The position numbers and the translations under genes were made by a program. The notes under the pieces were generated by a model. That model had not been told where the DNA came from, ran no database searches, and saw only the letters and a program-made list of their open reading frames with translations. A DNA stretch of 64,000 bases. It comes from Anagrus nilaparvatae. Taxonomy: Eukaryota; Arthropoda; Insecta; Hymenoptera; Mymaridae. Position 1 is the stretch's first letter. Each line of letters begins with the position of its first letter. The DNA lies in contig JAKSXM010000007.1 of NCBI GenBank assembly GCA_022575985.1, positions 61,720,501 through 61,784,500 on the forward strand, given 5' to 3'. This document shows positions 27,371 to 39,291 of the stretch, in pieces.

Positions 27371-29246
27371 CACAGTGGTCTGGAACGCGAAAAAAGTTTC
27401 ACCACGATGCCCCCAAAAATCTCTGGTATTTTCTTATTCTATAGGGTCTCCTGAGGCAGGAAATGCTTGTCCTAAAATTGAAACCGTAGCTCTCGGGGAG
27501 AACCGCCCAAATTTGGGGGTTCTTGGGGGGTAAAAAAAATTTTTTTTTTTTTTTAATTTAACATTTTTTACATGATTTTAGACCATAGAAAGTGACGAAC
27601 AATTGAGGAACACAAAAAATTTTGCTCGCCCCATAGTTTTTTTTGAGTTGGAAGGCTCAAAATCATATTTTTTCAATATTTGAAAAAAACCAATTTCTGA
27701 AATTTTTTAAATAAATTAAAATTATTTTTAATGATGGATTTATTTTTTTTCAATTGTTTTGTGATTATAATTTACTAAAATAAGTTTATTTAGGACCAAA
27801 AAGTACAAATTTTTAATTTTCAAGGTCTTAGAGCAACTCAAATGTTAAATATTGGATTTTTTTTAAATTTCACAGACTTGGGATTTTTCTATCAGATTCA
27901 AATGAGGTTATAAACTGGATTTAAAGACGTATTCCATAGTAATTTTTCCAGTACAATCTGAATTTGCTACTTATTTTAACATTTTACCAAGATTTTTAGG
28001 AGAAAAATCCGTTTTTTTGTTTATTGTGGTTTCAATTTTCAAGGGACCAATTTTTTAAAGTTTCGCAGGTTTCAAGAAAAAATTTTCTGAATAATATTTA
28101 CAAGAGTCATTTATATATTTTTTCCTCTGAAATTCTCATGAAATTCCAATGAAATCACTAGTTTTTTCATCCGGAATTTTCCTTAGCCAAAAAATCATTT
28201 GTTTCTATTTTTACTGGTTTTGTCCAATTTCATATTTGCTATTATGCTAAACTAGTCAATTTGAGCCTGAAGGGTTTGAAATGTCTAAAATTTTTTAAAT
28301 AAATGAATATTCAGAAAAAAACGATTCTAGAAAATATAAAAACTTTTCTTTGTCTAGTGGTGAAAATTCACTGACCTAACCAATTTTTTAGTTACGTGAA
28401 ATTGAGATTATAGGGGAATTATTACAAAATCATTAATTAACTAGAAAGGAAAACTCCGGATGAAAAAACTAGTGATTTCATTGAGTTTCAGAGGAAAAAA
28501 TATATAAATGACTCTTGTAAATATTATTCAGAAAATTTTTTCTTGAAACCTGCGAAACTTTAAAAAATTGGTCCCTTGAAAATTGAAACCACAATAAACA
28601 AAAAAACGGATTTTTCTCCTAAAAATCTTGGTAAAATGTTAAAATAAGTAGCAAATTCAGATTGTACTGGAAAAATTACTATGAAATACGTCTTTAAATC
28701 CAGTTTATAACCTCATTTGAATCTGATAGAAAAATCCCAAGTCTGTGAAATTTTAAAAAAATCCAATATTTTTTGAGTTGCTCTAAGACCTTGAAAATTG
28801 AAAATTTGTACTTTTTGGTCCTAAATAAACTTATTTTAGTAAATTATAATCACAAAACAATTGAAAAAAAATAAACCATCATTAAAAATAATTTTAATTT
28901 ATTTAAAAAATTTCAGAAATTGGTTTTTTTCAAATATTGAAAAAATATAATTTTGAGCCTTCCAACTCAAAAAAAACTATGGGGCGAGCCAAATTTTTTG
29001 TGTTCCTCAATTGTTCGTCACTTTCTATGGTCTAAAATAATGTAAAAAATGTTAAATTAAAAAAAAAAAAAAAAAATTTTTTTTACCCCCCCAAGAACCC
29101 CCAAATTTGGGCGGTTCTCCCCGAGAGCTACGGTTTCAATTTTAGGACAAGCATTTCCTGCCTCAGGAGACCCTATAAAATAAGAAAATACCAGAGATTT
29201 TTGGGGGCATCGTGGTGAAACTTTTTTCGCGTTCCAGACCACTGTG
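27371..29246. mobile_element. Large foldback element, hAT-like ends
   Basis: CACAGTGGTCTGGAACGCGA at 27371 is mirrored exactly at the right end (TCGCGTTCCAGACCACTGTG, 29227-29246). The arms run about 815 bp (to about 28185) and 800 bp (from about 28446) and look nearly identical, so the insertion is young or the arms have been homogenised. The spacer of about 260 bp holds no ORF. The mirrored ORFs at 27351 (+) and 29057 (-) are the same arm read twice, not genes. The CAGTGGTC ends are typical of hAT elements. The flanks (TCAGTA and GAGTAA regions) share only AGTA, so a target duplication is not proven. Confidence 0.85.
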
Positions 29247-32200
29247 AGTAATGATAATAAAAATAAAATAATATTTCACAGAATGAAAATTTAATAAAAA
29301 TATTCCAATTTGAAATTTTTAATTCGTGCTTCTTTTTTTGTACAATTTTTCTGAAAAATTTGTTGGAAAAAAGAACTAAAACATTTTTTGATGGATCCCG
29401 AAAACCCTGTTCCTTTTATGTTATTTTTTTTTTACCAGGGTAATAATATCTTTTAAATGAGAATCTATAAGAATAAAATTAATAAAGTTAGATTTTAAAC
29501 GCGAGTAGTACAAGTCAATATTTCAGGAAAATAAAAAATAACAATCTAATTAGATAAATTAGTGATGACAACTCAAAAAGTCAATTTCTCAAACATGAAG
29601 AAAACAAATAATTTATTACCATTAATTAAACCAAATCTAAACGAAACACGAACACGTTAACTGTAAAAAATCTCAGTAAATGAAAATTTATTTTCGAAAA
29701 GCGATAAAATAATTAAAATATCGCACCGTTCAGTTTTAATTCGTAACGCAGTTATTAAGGGATCGTAAACCAGTAGTACAAGTAAATTATCAGATTATTA
29801 AGGCTCATTCCCCTTAGAAAACTATTTCCTCGTTTTTAGGGTATCAATTCGATTAGTTTTCTGTCTTAGGGTCGTACCCTATATTTCTGCTTCATAAAAC
29901 TATTTTTTAAATTCATGAAAATTTAACTAAATTTTTGGTTCTATTAAAATAATGAAAAATATGAAGTTACCTGATGACCTCAACATTAAATCATCGTTTT
30001 AAAGAAAAAAAAAATTATAAATAATAGTTTGAAAAAATTAAACATAAATTTTTTTTTATGAATTATTGTAATTTTATGAATAAAAAAAATATAATTTATG
30101 AAATTACAAAAAAAAAAACATAAGTACCAACGAAAAAAAGTAATATTTATGTTTTAAATGAACTATTATATGCAAGATTACGTTTTATGAATTTAAAGAA
30201 AAAAAAATATAATTTACTTAAAAAAATTCTTTTTTTTTTTTTGTTGAAAAGAAAAAAAATGTTTATTAAAAGCGATTTATCTTTTTTAAAGTAAGAACAA
30301 AAAAAATTATAATAGTCAAAAAAGGGGGAGGAAGAAATATACCTATTTTTTAATTTAGTGCTGAAAATAATATTTTTATTGTAAAATATGGGTTTATATT
30401 TCTTGGGGTGTATGCAAATTTTAAGATTTTTGAATATATAATAATTTTCTTTATTTTTTTAAAATTCGGATGCCTAGATAAAGTTAAATCTTTGAGCCAA
30501 AGATAGAAAAAAATTAAAAAATTGACCTAAAAAAGAGCATTAGTTTAATTTAATAAACATTATCTCATATAGATTTTCAATCATCTACGTTTGAAAGGAA
30601 CTTAGCCTCCCTTTTCAAGATCTTAAAAAATTACAAAAATTTTTTACAACATTTACTGTAATAATGATTTCTTCAAAAAACATTTAAAAAACAAAAATTA
30701 AAAATCTTAGTACCTAATAGATCAATTTTATTATTTATACCCAAAAAATAAAATTGGGAACGAAAGCAGTATTTGTATTGTATATTTCATTACATCATCC
30801 CATACACTTATCAATCTTCCAGTTAATAATTAAAATTTGTCAACAAAAACTAATTAAAAATAGTAATTTATAATATCAAAGCTTAGAAGAATAATAACAA
30901 TATTACTAATAATGATAATAACGATAATAGGATAGAAGGCATTAGTAAATAGAAATACACAAAGCGGATGTGATGAATTATTGATGGGTTCATTATCGAA
31001 GCTTAACTCTGTTTAATTTAGTATTAGTTTATATCTTTCAAAAATTATTAAATTCATGTATCTCGTTAATAAATTTATGCTCAAAATATATAAATTCTAT
31101 TTTTTTCACAATATAAATGCTCTATATACAGTTTTTGATAATACTCAAGAGATTTCGAAAAAAAAAAATGAAAACTTACTGGTCTCCAAAGAGACTCTAA
31201 TAAAAAAAAAGTAAAATTGAATGTAAACCTTGTATTGACAGGAATATACCATCATCGTGTTTTATCCTATTTCCTTTCTACCTTTTCTTTTTTTTTTAAA
31301 CTTTGCTTGTGGATTAATGTACCGTTGACATGGAAAAGCGCTCATCATAAAGGGTTTTTATTTTATTTTATTTTTTTTTTTTTTTATGTATGTCAATTTT
31401 ATATTCTTAATATTTTTTTTTTATAGATTTTAGTTTTCTTTACTTTTTTTAAATAATAGTGACGTGCTTTAAAAATTGAAAAATTAATGAAAATTTTGTG
31501 AGTAGAGAAATTTATGTTTGATATTCAGAAGCTAATGTGTATTCTCAAAATTCTAATTAGGCTCTAGGGTATAATTTTTAAACTTGGGGAGCAGTGAACT
31601 TATACCACAAAAGCATCTCTCCATTTCTCGAAAATTGGTCTAAAGTAACCTAAAAAAGAAAATATTCTCTATCCATAATTCTCCTTTTCCACTAAAAGGT
31701 CATTAATTACTAAAAAAAATTCAATTTCTCAAACTTTATATCACAAAAAACTTAATAAATTTATTATTGATAAACAAATCTAAATGAAAAAGTTTAAAAA
31801 GCCATTTTACCAAAAAAAAAAAACAGACAATATTATAAAATAAACGAATATTTTGTGTCTGAATAAAACCCAAAATAAAAAAAAAATATTTTTGAACTTA
31901 GGCACCTACTGAAAAAGAGTAAAAAACTTTGTATAGGATTTTATTTTCTTGAATATTTTATAAGATTAAAATGATGAAAGTTTTAGAAAATTTATATTAT
32001 ACAGAAAGCTTTTTTAAAATTTTATTAATAAATAAAGTTTTTTTTAAAACTAATTAAAAATGTTTTTGTTTTTTTTTCAATTTCTGCTAGATTTTCACAG
32101 AATAGTAATAATTTATTCTTGGAAATGAATATAAATGTAATTATAATTTTTCGTAAATTAAATACCTGCAGGGATATACCTGGAATTACATGAAATTCAC

Positions 32201-34794
32201 ATTTGTTATACGAAATAATTAATAAGCTTCATAAAAGTTATTTATTTAGCAAAAAAAATTCTAATAAAATAATTAAATTAATTAGGGAAATATCATTGAG
32301 CAAATTGTTTGATAAAACCGTATGAATTTGAATTTGAATAAAAAATATTAATTTTAAATAATTACGAATTTAATTTTTGCAAAATAATTAAATTTTTTAT
32401 ATATAGGAAAGTATAAAAATTAATGATTATTAGCTTCATTAAATTGAAAATGCATACGTGATTTAATATAGGAAGTAGTTTATAAAGTTTAGATGAAAGC
32501 TTTCTTAGCTGTAATCGAATTAACGCATCCTTCTCTATATGCTTTGTGCATGATACTCTTAGAATATATTACTAACTAACTTTTACTCGTTTAATTAATT
32601 TATTATATTTTTAACGTTAATTTTCAGAAAATGGGGTAAATTGGTAATATTTTATTTAGGATTTTTAAGTGCTTGTTGAATTAGTTTGAAAAAAAAATTT
32701 AAATAATTTATGATAAAGTTTGTAAAAATTTTGGGTTACAATTGCAGTTTTCTTGAAGAAAAAATTACCACTGTTGTAAAAATTGACCTCGATTATTTCT
32801 GTACTTATTTTTTATTTAATTGAAAAATCTTTTTACATAAATCTTAGATTTTATATTTAATATATTAACAACTCTCTAAGAATTCTGAACTAACTCTAAC
32901 TAGTTACTTAAATTATGTAAGACTAAAAATTTGTATTCCAAATTTGGTATCCACTTTTAGGCTCCAAATCAAGTTGCAGTAACAAAAAAAATTTTCTAAA
33001 ACAAAAAGTACCAAAACAATCTTTCAATAAAACTCAAACCAAATCAAGAATAACCAGAAATCTCAAAGATTCCCTCATATATACCCACTATCACTTTTCT
33101 AAAGTTTTAAATCAATCGTTTATACATATGTAGGACTGGCTATATATTATAAACGAACATTACATACATACAATCCTGAATTAACGGAAATAACAAATTT
33201 ACTGTTAACTTATGTACAAAGAAATTTTTTGTTTTTATAAATAAATGAATGACACCCTTGTTTTCCCTCTCTCTCTCACTTAAAAATATGTATAAATAAA
33301 GATTTATTAACCTCAATTTTATTTAAAAAAATTACCTACTTTTTTAAATGCAGTTTTTTTTTAATTCTTTAAAGATTTTCTCATGAAATAATATAGAAAA
33401 ATGACATCTAAAAAAGACGACATCGTGCTGACAACGAAAATGCTTGGTCGATCGTGCAAAAGTAGTTGCTGATATTTTAGAAACATTATATATATACATA
33501 AAACGTTAGAAAAAGAGAGAGAGGTGCTTCTTTATTTAAACATCGATCGAAAAATAAATATATATTTGCGTGTTTCTAAATATTCTGATTATCAAAAATG
33601 AAAAAATTTAAATGTTAAATAATAAATTTTATTAACTTTAATGTTTGTATAATACAAGTGAATGACCGGTCAGAATATTGCCTTTTACCAAAGAGTATGT
33701 TTACCTTTCTCCCTTATGATCAACACCTATACCAGACTAATATATACAACTAAATAATGCAGAGTGTAAATATGGTAAAAGAATTTTTCTGCTCTTAATT
33801 GAAAATTTATAAGAATTATTGTCAAAGGAATCTCTTAGGATTTTCCTAAATTAGTAAAGTTACGTTGATTTCCCTACGAGAGATCTGCAAGCATGCTTCT
33901 ACTATAAAGCTTATATATACCGATGACACCGATTGTTCTCTCTACAATTCTATACTAATTAGACACGTATATAATACAATGTGGTTTCTCACTATGTATA
34001 TGTGCATAATTGTATTATAGATATATATAACATGTTCTTGCATATGAAATTAGAATTAATTTATATATATTAGCTAGAACCCTGTTTTAATAGCTTGGCT
34101 TGATTTGCAATTTTTGGGTAAAAAAGGTAATGAAAAGTTTAAAATTTTGTTCAAATATTGTCTTGGGTTCTAAAATGTACAGAGTTTAGAATTTACAGTG
34201 TATCAGTCTAAAATACAAAGTCAAAAATTTTAAATACTAATGTTATTTATAAATTATTCATTATTAATTATTTAAATTATATAATACTGTATTAATAACG
34301 TATAGAAAAAAGTTTTCGAAAAAGTTTTACTTTATAAGTAACTAAAAAGTTTAAAATTTAAAAAGTATTAAGTAGAAAATCTATAAAACTTTTTTTTTTG
34401 TTAAAAAAAATTATTTTGTAAAAAAAAAAAAAAATTTTTATTTTAACATAATTAAAATATTTTTCTTTAATATTTAAATTTAACAATAATAATAATAATA
34501 ATAGTGAATAATTAGAAAGAGAAAATATAAATGTTTATAAGGTAAACACATAAAATGTTGTTATGCTTTTATTATAATTTTTCGTTGTTTTATATATTTA
34601 ATGCTTATAACTTATTTTTTTTATGCAAAAATATTATTTGATAATTTAAAGCAAATGTTTTTATGAAAGAAAAAAATATAGAATAATAAAATTATTGCAT
34701 AAAATTTATTCACCAAAAACAATAAAAATTTTTTAGCGTTTTATTATTTTTTAGTTCAAATTTACCAATTACTTAAGTCCTTATCCTATATCAA

Positions 34795-35765
34795 CTACTC
34801 TTACAAAAGGAGATCGAATTACAATTTATTGTTATGTATGATTTTTTTAATATATTCGAAAAATACTCCCAATATCCTCTGCTTATTCCAATGGGCCTTT
34901 TGGGCTTCAAAACACGGGACACGGGATGTTAATAAACAGGGTCTTTGGTAATTTTCACTAGAACGCTGCAATCTCGCAAGTTTACCAACAAATTTTCATC
35001 TCATTTTTTTGTATTTAAATGTCACCTTTCAAGCACCATAAACCAGAAATTTTTATCACTAATTCTTTTAATGCTATAGCCAGTTGGAAATTTTTGGCCT
35101 AAAATGATATTTAAACTGGTGTCAAAATTGTAATTTTTCACGAAAATAAGTTTTATGGATCTCTAAGCTTTTCTACAAGCTTCAAGTTTACAAAAATTCT
35201 TTACTCATTTCTTTTCAATTATTTGTTTTATAGATATGATAATTAAAAGTTAAAGTCCCAATTTCAGGATTAAAAAAAAATCAATCTTTATCATTATCTT
35301 AGAAAACCGATATTTTACAAATTATTTAGAAAAATGAGACGAGCAATGAGTAAAGAATTTCTGGAAAGTTAAAGCTTGTAGAAAATTTTTGAGACCTATA
35401 AAATCCATTTTCTTCAAAAATTTTGGCAACAATTTAAAAATATTTCATTTTAGGCCAAAAATGGCTATTTGGTTAATTGACTACAGCGATAAGACAATTA
35501 GTTATATAAAATTGTAGGACTTGAAATGTGGCACTTCCAACAAGATACAAAAAATGAGACCAAATAAAAATGATATGGTTAATTTGCGAGGTTGCAGTGT
35601 TTTATTGAAAATTACCGAAAAATCTTATTTAATAATATCGAGCCATGTGTTTCTAAGGTTAAAAGGCTCATTGGAATAAATGAGATCATCGGGGGTGTTT
35701 TTTCAACTATGAAGTCATCTATAACTATAGATTATAATTTGGCTTACCAAAGGCAGCAGTCTCCC
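34795..35765. mobile_element. Foldback MITE, family copy B
   Basis: Both arms are about 470 bp and meet near 35270. Shared blocks with copy A include the TTATTCCAATGGGCC/GGCTCATTGGAATAA pair, GCAATCTCGCAAG/TTGCGAGGTTGCAG and the outer CCTTTGGTAAGCC-type end. It is longer than copy A by about 345 bp of inner arm sequence, so A may be an internal deletion of this form. The small ORF at 35592 is repeat-derived. Confidence 0.75.
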
Positions 35766-36074
35766 CTTGTTAGTTACTCAAATTTCTTTAGCTAATTTTT
35801 CCAAAAAATTAATTTATGAAAATATTTGAAACAAAAATTAGAGCATTTAAATATATTAATCTAAAAACTAAATCAAACTAATTTTTTAGCATGATAATTA
35901 ATAAAAAAAAATAAGTGTTTTTTAGCAACGGTAAAAAATAATATTATCCGTTCACAGTGTTTTCTTCAATCATATCATCTTAAAAAATCATTTATATAAA
36001 TACATTTTATTCTCATCAAGATGAATCGCATTTACCTACTATACAGTCAAGTGCATGGCCAATCCCTCTGAAGT

Positions 36075-36100
36075 TATATATATATGTGTGTGTGTGTGTA
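36075..36100. repeat. (TA)n/(TG)n microsatellite
   Basis: A TA run passes into eight TG units, the same compound form as at 2301. Confidence 0.9.
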
Positions 36101-36900
36101 AAAAGAAAAGTTTTTTTATATAACCCGTTAGTTTTCAAAAGTCTTTTATATAAAAATATCTATTTAAATAACGTTAAATGCGTATAAAACTTCTTCGCAT
36201 GTAGGTATTACTATATCTTACAATTTAACTACCTATACAATTCTTTTTTAAAAGCTTTTTTTTTTACCTATATATTGAAAAAAACATGTATGTTAATTTT
36301 ATTTTTATATTATTATACATAAATTTCCTTTTTTTATTCTTTTTTACTTAGCAAAGTAATATTCTTTTTATCTTAAAGATATCTTAAGTACAATCTTTAA
36401 AGGTTTTTTAAACGTATGTTGAAGATTTTTGGGATTTTAGAACACGAATCGGAATTTCGAACTTTTTACTGCCAAAAATTTAATAGGTTTTGTAAGGTTT
36501 TTTCGGTTTAAATTACAATTTTAAATATCATCGTCATTACTAAAAATTATTTAGTGTATCCGAAGAAGGCAAGACTGCAGTCGAAAAATAATTAATTAAT
36601 TGAAAGTATTAAAAATATTATAAAAGTTGTCATACTGTTGATTTGTTTACAAAATAAAAATATATATATATATTAGAGTACTAATCAGTCATAACTGACA
36701 GTAGTTTACCATAATTTATGATGATCGAATCACCAGAGAGTAGTAATACCAGCAGTCTAAATGTATAATTCATTTAATAAAACCTTATCCTTATTGCAAG
36801 AAAGCACAATTTTATGAAATATATTGTGTATATCCCTAATAAACTATCATGAACTTTTATTCTAGAAAACATAATATTCAATAAGAAAAAGTATCTTTTA

Positions 36901-36935
36901 TTTATAGGTTTTAAATGCCAATTTACTTTCGGGAA
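36901..36935 (+). repeat. 35-bp box copy 5 (diverged)
   Basis: TTTATA, 12 bases, CAATTTACTTTCGGGAA: the spacing is kept but the core has four changes. About 110 bp upstream it shares an ATAATTTTATGAA-like segment (ACAATTTTATGAA here) with copy 6. Confidence 0.55.
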
Positions 36936-37368
36936 AAATGAAAACAAAATATTATTTTTTGATTCAAAAATGAATATTAATTTTTATTCATAGGTAAATG
37001 CTGCAAGAAATTAGAATCATTTATTAAAAGATAAGTATTCAGGGAAAAGTACAAACCACAGTCCGAAATTATAAAAAACTAAAATGTATAAACATTGATT
37101 ATATTATAATATTAAGTTAAATAATTAGAGTCGATTTATTTATTAACTTTTCTGTACTGTCGGAACCATATCAACGCTCTTAAGAAAAACATCGTCAGTT
37201 CATTCCACGCTGAAGACACATGAATCTAAACATTATATACCAAAATTATAATGATTTTATATTATTTAAATACTTGTCTTTATTAAAAGTAAACATAATT
37301 TTATGAAGTAAGTTTTAAACGAATAGATATTGAACGAATATATTTTTGGGTATAATAAGAGCCTTGTA

Positions 37369-37403
37369 TTTATAGTTTTTGAAAGTCATTTCGCTTTTGA
37401 GAA
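37369..37403 (+). repeat. 35-bp box copy 6
   Basis: TTTATA, 12 bases, CATTTCGCTTTTGAGAA. It is followed by an AACAAAATATTAT segment shared with copy 5. Confidence 0.65.
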
Positions 37404-39170
37404 AAATTTTAACAAAATATTATATATAATTCTTGATTAACAAATAAATATTTTTAGCTTATCAACTTCCAAAATTTATTGTATAAATATCAAAAATAAT
37501 AAATTTCTTAATATTCGCCTATTTTTAACATTACGATCTTTAATTAATATATTCGAATATATACCTCAAGAAAAAAAAGATTTTAATTGATTATATCAAC
37601 AGCGTGTATCTTAAAATTGAAAAATGATTGAAAATCAATTAAATATTCAGATTTGTTTTTAAAAAAACCAAAAAACTGATCGACGAGGTTAAAATCATTA
37701 AAAAGGCATTTAATAATTAAATTCAAACCAAATTTGGACTCACTCTTAAAAACCAATGATACATCTCAGAGTAAACATACAAAAAAACTTTTCATTAACA
37801 TAAATTTATTTATTTGTCGGTGTCAATGTCCATATAAACAAACAACAAATTTTTTAAATCAATTAAATTAAAAGATTTTTTTTCCTTCCATTCCTCATTA
37901 TTTAAAAGATGTGAACGACCTTAATATTAAATAAAAGAAATATTTTTTTTTCTTCAAAGTGCATCTTTTAATAAAAAAAAAAATTTTAATAAGAAACTGA
38001 TTATAAAAAATGTTGACATGTTCGACATAAAATAGTTCGTCTGTCACACACAAGCTGTCCATTTGATAAATATTTTTTTTTATATAAAAGAGATTGTGTG
38101 GTATTTTTGTACGTGAATTTAAAACGACATTTCTTTTTTGTAATGATGACCCAAGATGGTTTAAGATTTTCAAACTAAAAAAAAAAATGCACAAGACTTT
38201 AAGAAATAAAATATATTTACGTTAATTAAAATTTTTTTTTTATATACCTTTATTCGAATTGAATTAAAAATATTCTTTTTTCTCTTTTATGTTCATTTAA
38301 TGGAATGCTTCTTTTTTTTTTATTATTATGTTATTAAGAATTTTAAAAATTTACTTGCAAAATAAAATTTTTATTTTAATTAAACGTGTATTATTATTTT
38401 TATTTGAAAAAAAGGACTTAAATAATTATTGTATTTACTGAAAAAAAAAATGTTGTCATTATTTAAAGAAAAAAATAATTATCTAAATCAATTAACCTAA
38501 ATTTATACTAAATTTAGTAATTTTATTTAATTAGTGTTTATAAATAAATTAAATCATCAAAATAAATAAATAATTGTTTTTTACATGAGATAAAAATACT
38601 ATTTTTTATTACGTGTAAATCTCTATAAATAAAAATTTATATTTCTTCTTTTTTCCAATATTCTCTGTGTGTATGTGTGTGTATTAAATTTTTTAAACTT
38701 TATATATTTTTTTGTATTCTGAATAAAATCCTTCTATAACAATGCAATCAACAGTATTTTAATCCTTTGTATTTGTTATAAATTTGTATATATTAAGGTG
38801 GCATTTATTTTGATTTTTTGGGTTTGTGGGTGCATTGAAAGGGTGTTTAAAAAAAGTATGCATTCAAAGTTTTTGGTTGGAATAAGATTTTTAATATTGT
38901 CTTATATTTGCAGCTTAAAAATAGAAAAAAGTTTACAGATAGGAAAAAGAATGAGAATCTCAAATTCTTATTTTTTGTGTAATTTACAATAAAAAATATA
39001 GAGCACATTTTTTTCTGTTAGAGAAGATTTTGAAGGGGCACAAGGGGGTAACAATACATAAAAAATAGGGTTCAAAAGAACTTATAAATGCGAAGCTGAG
39101 ATTTAGATTTAGATTTATTTTTTTTCTAGATTTACCCAACTGAAATATTTTATTTATGTTTTTTAACAGC

Positions 39171-39291
39171 GGCCTCTCAAGCAGAGCCTGCCATAATGAC
39201 TCAATGTTGTAAAAATTTTCTGGAAAATGTGAATTAAGATACGAGACTGAAATATGATTTAGGGTTTCTTTGCTTGATATGTCAAGCAAAG
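39171..39291. repeat. Segments related to the 42.8 kb hairpin
   Basis: CTCAAGCAGAGCCTGCC at 39176-39192 resembles the inverse of the 42.8 kb stem. CTTTGCTTGA and TCAAGCAAAG at 39268-39277 and 39282-39291 form a 10-bp stem with a 4-nt loop. The relation is plausible but short. Confidence 0.4.

Noticed and set aside
27351..27533. ORF with SPEAGNACPKIETVALGENR, repeated at 29057-29242 on the other strand
   Set aside because: The same peptide arises from both arms of the inverted repeat, so it is transposon arm sequence, not a gene pair.
38984..39289. Longest ORF in the window, 101 codons, minus strand
   Set aside because: Composition is low-complexity, there are no splice or family motifs, and it overlaps the TTGCTTGA repeat segments. 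An ORF of this length is expected by chance somewhere in 64 kb.
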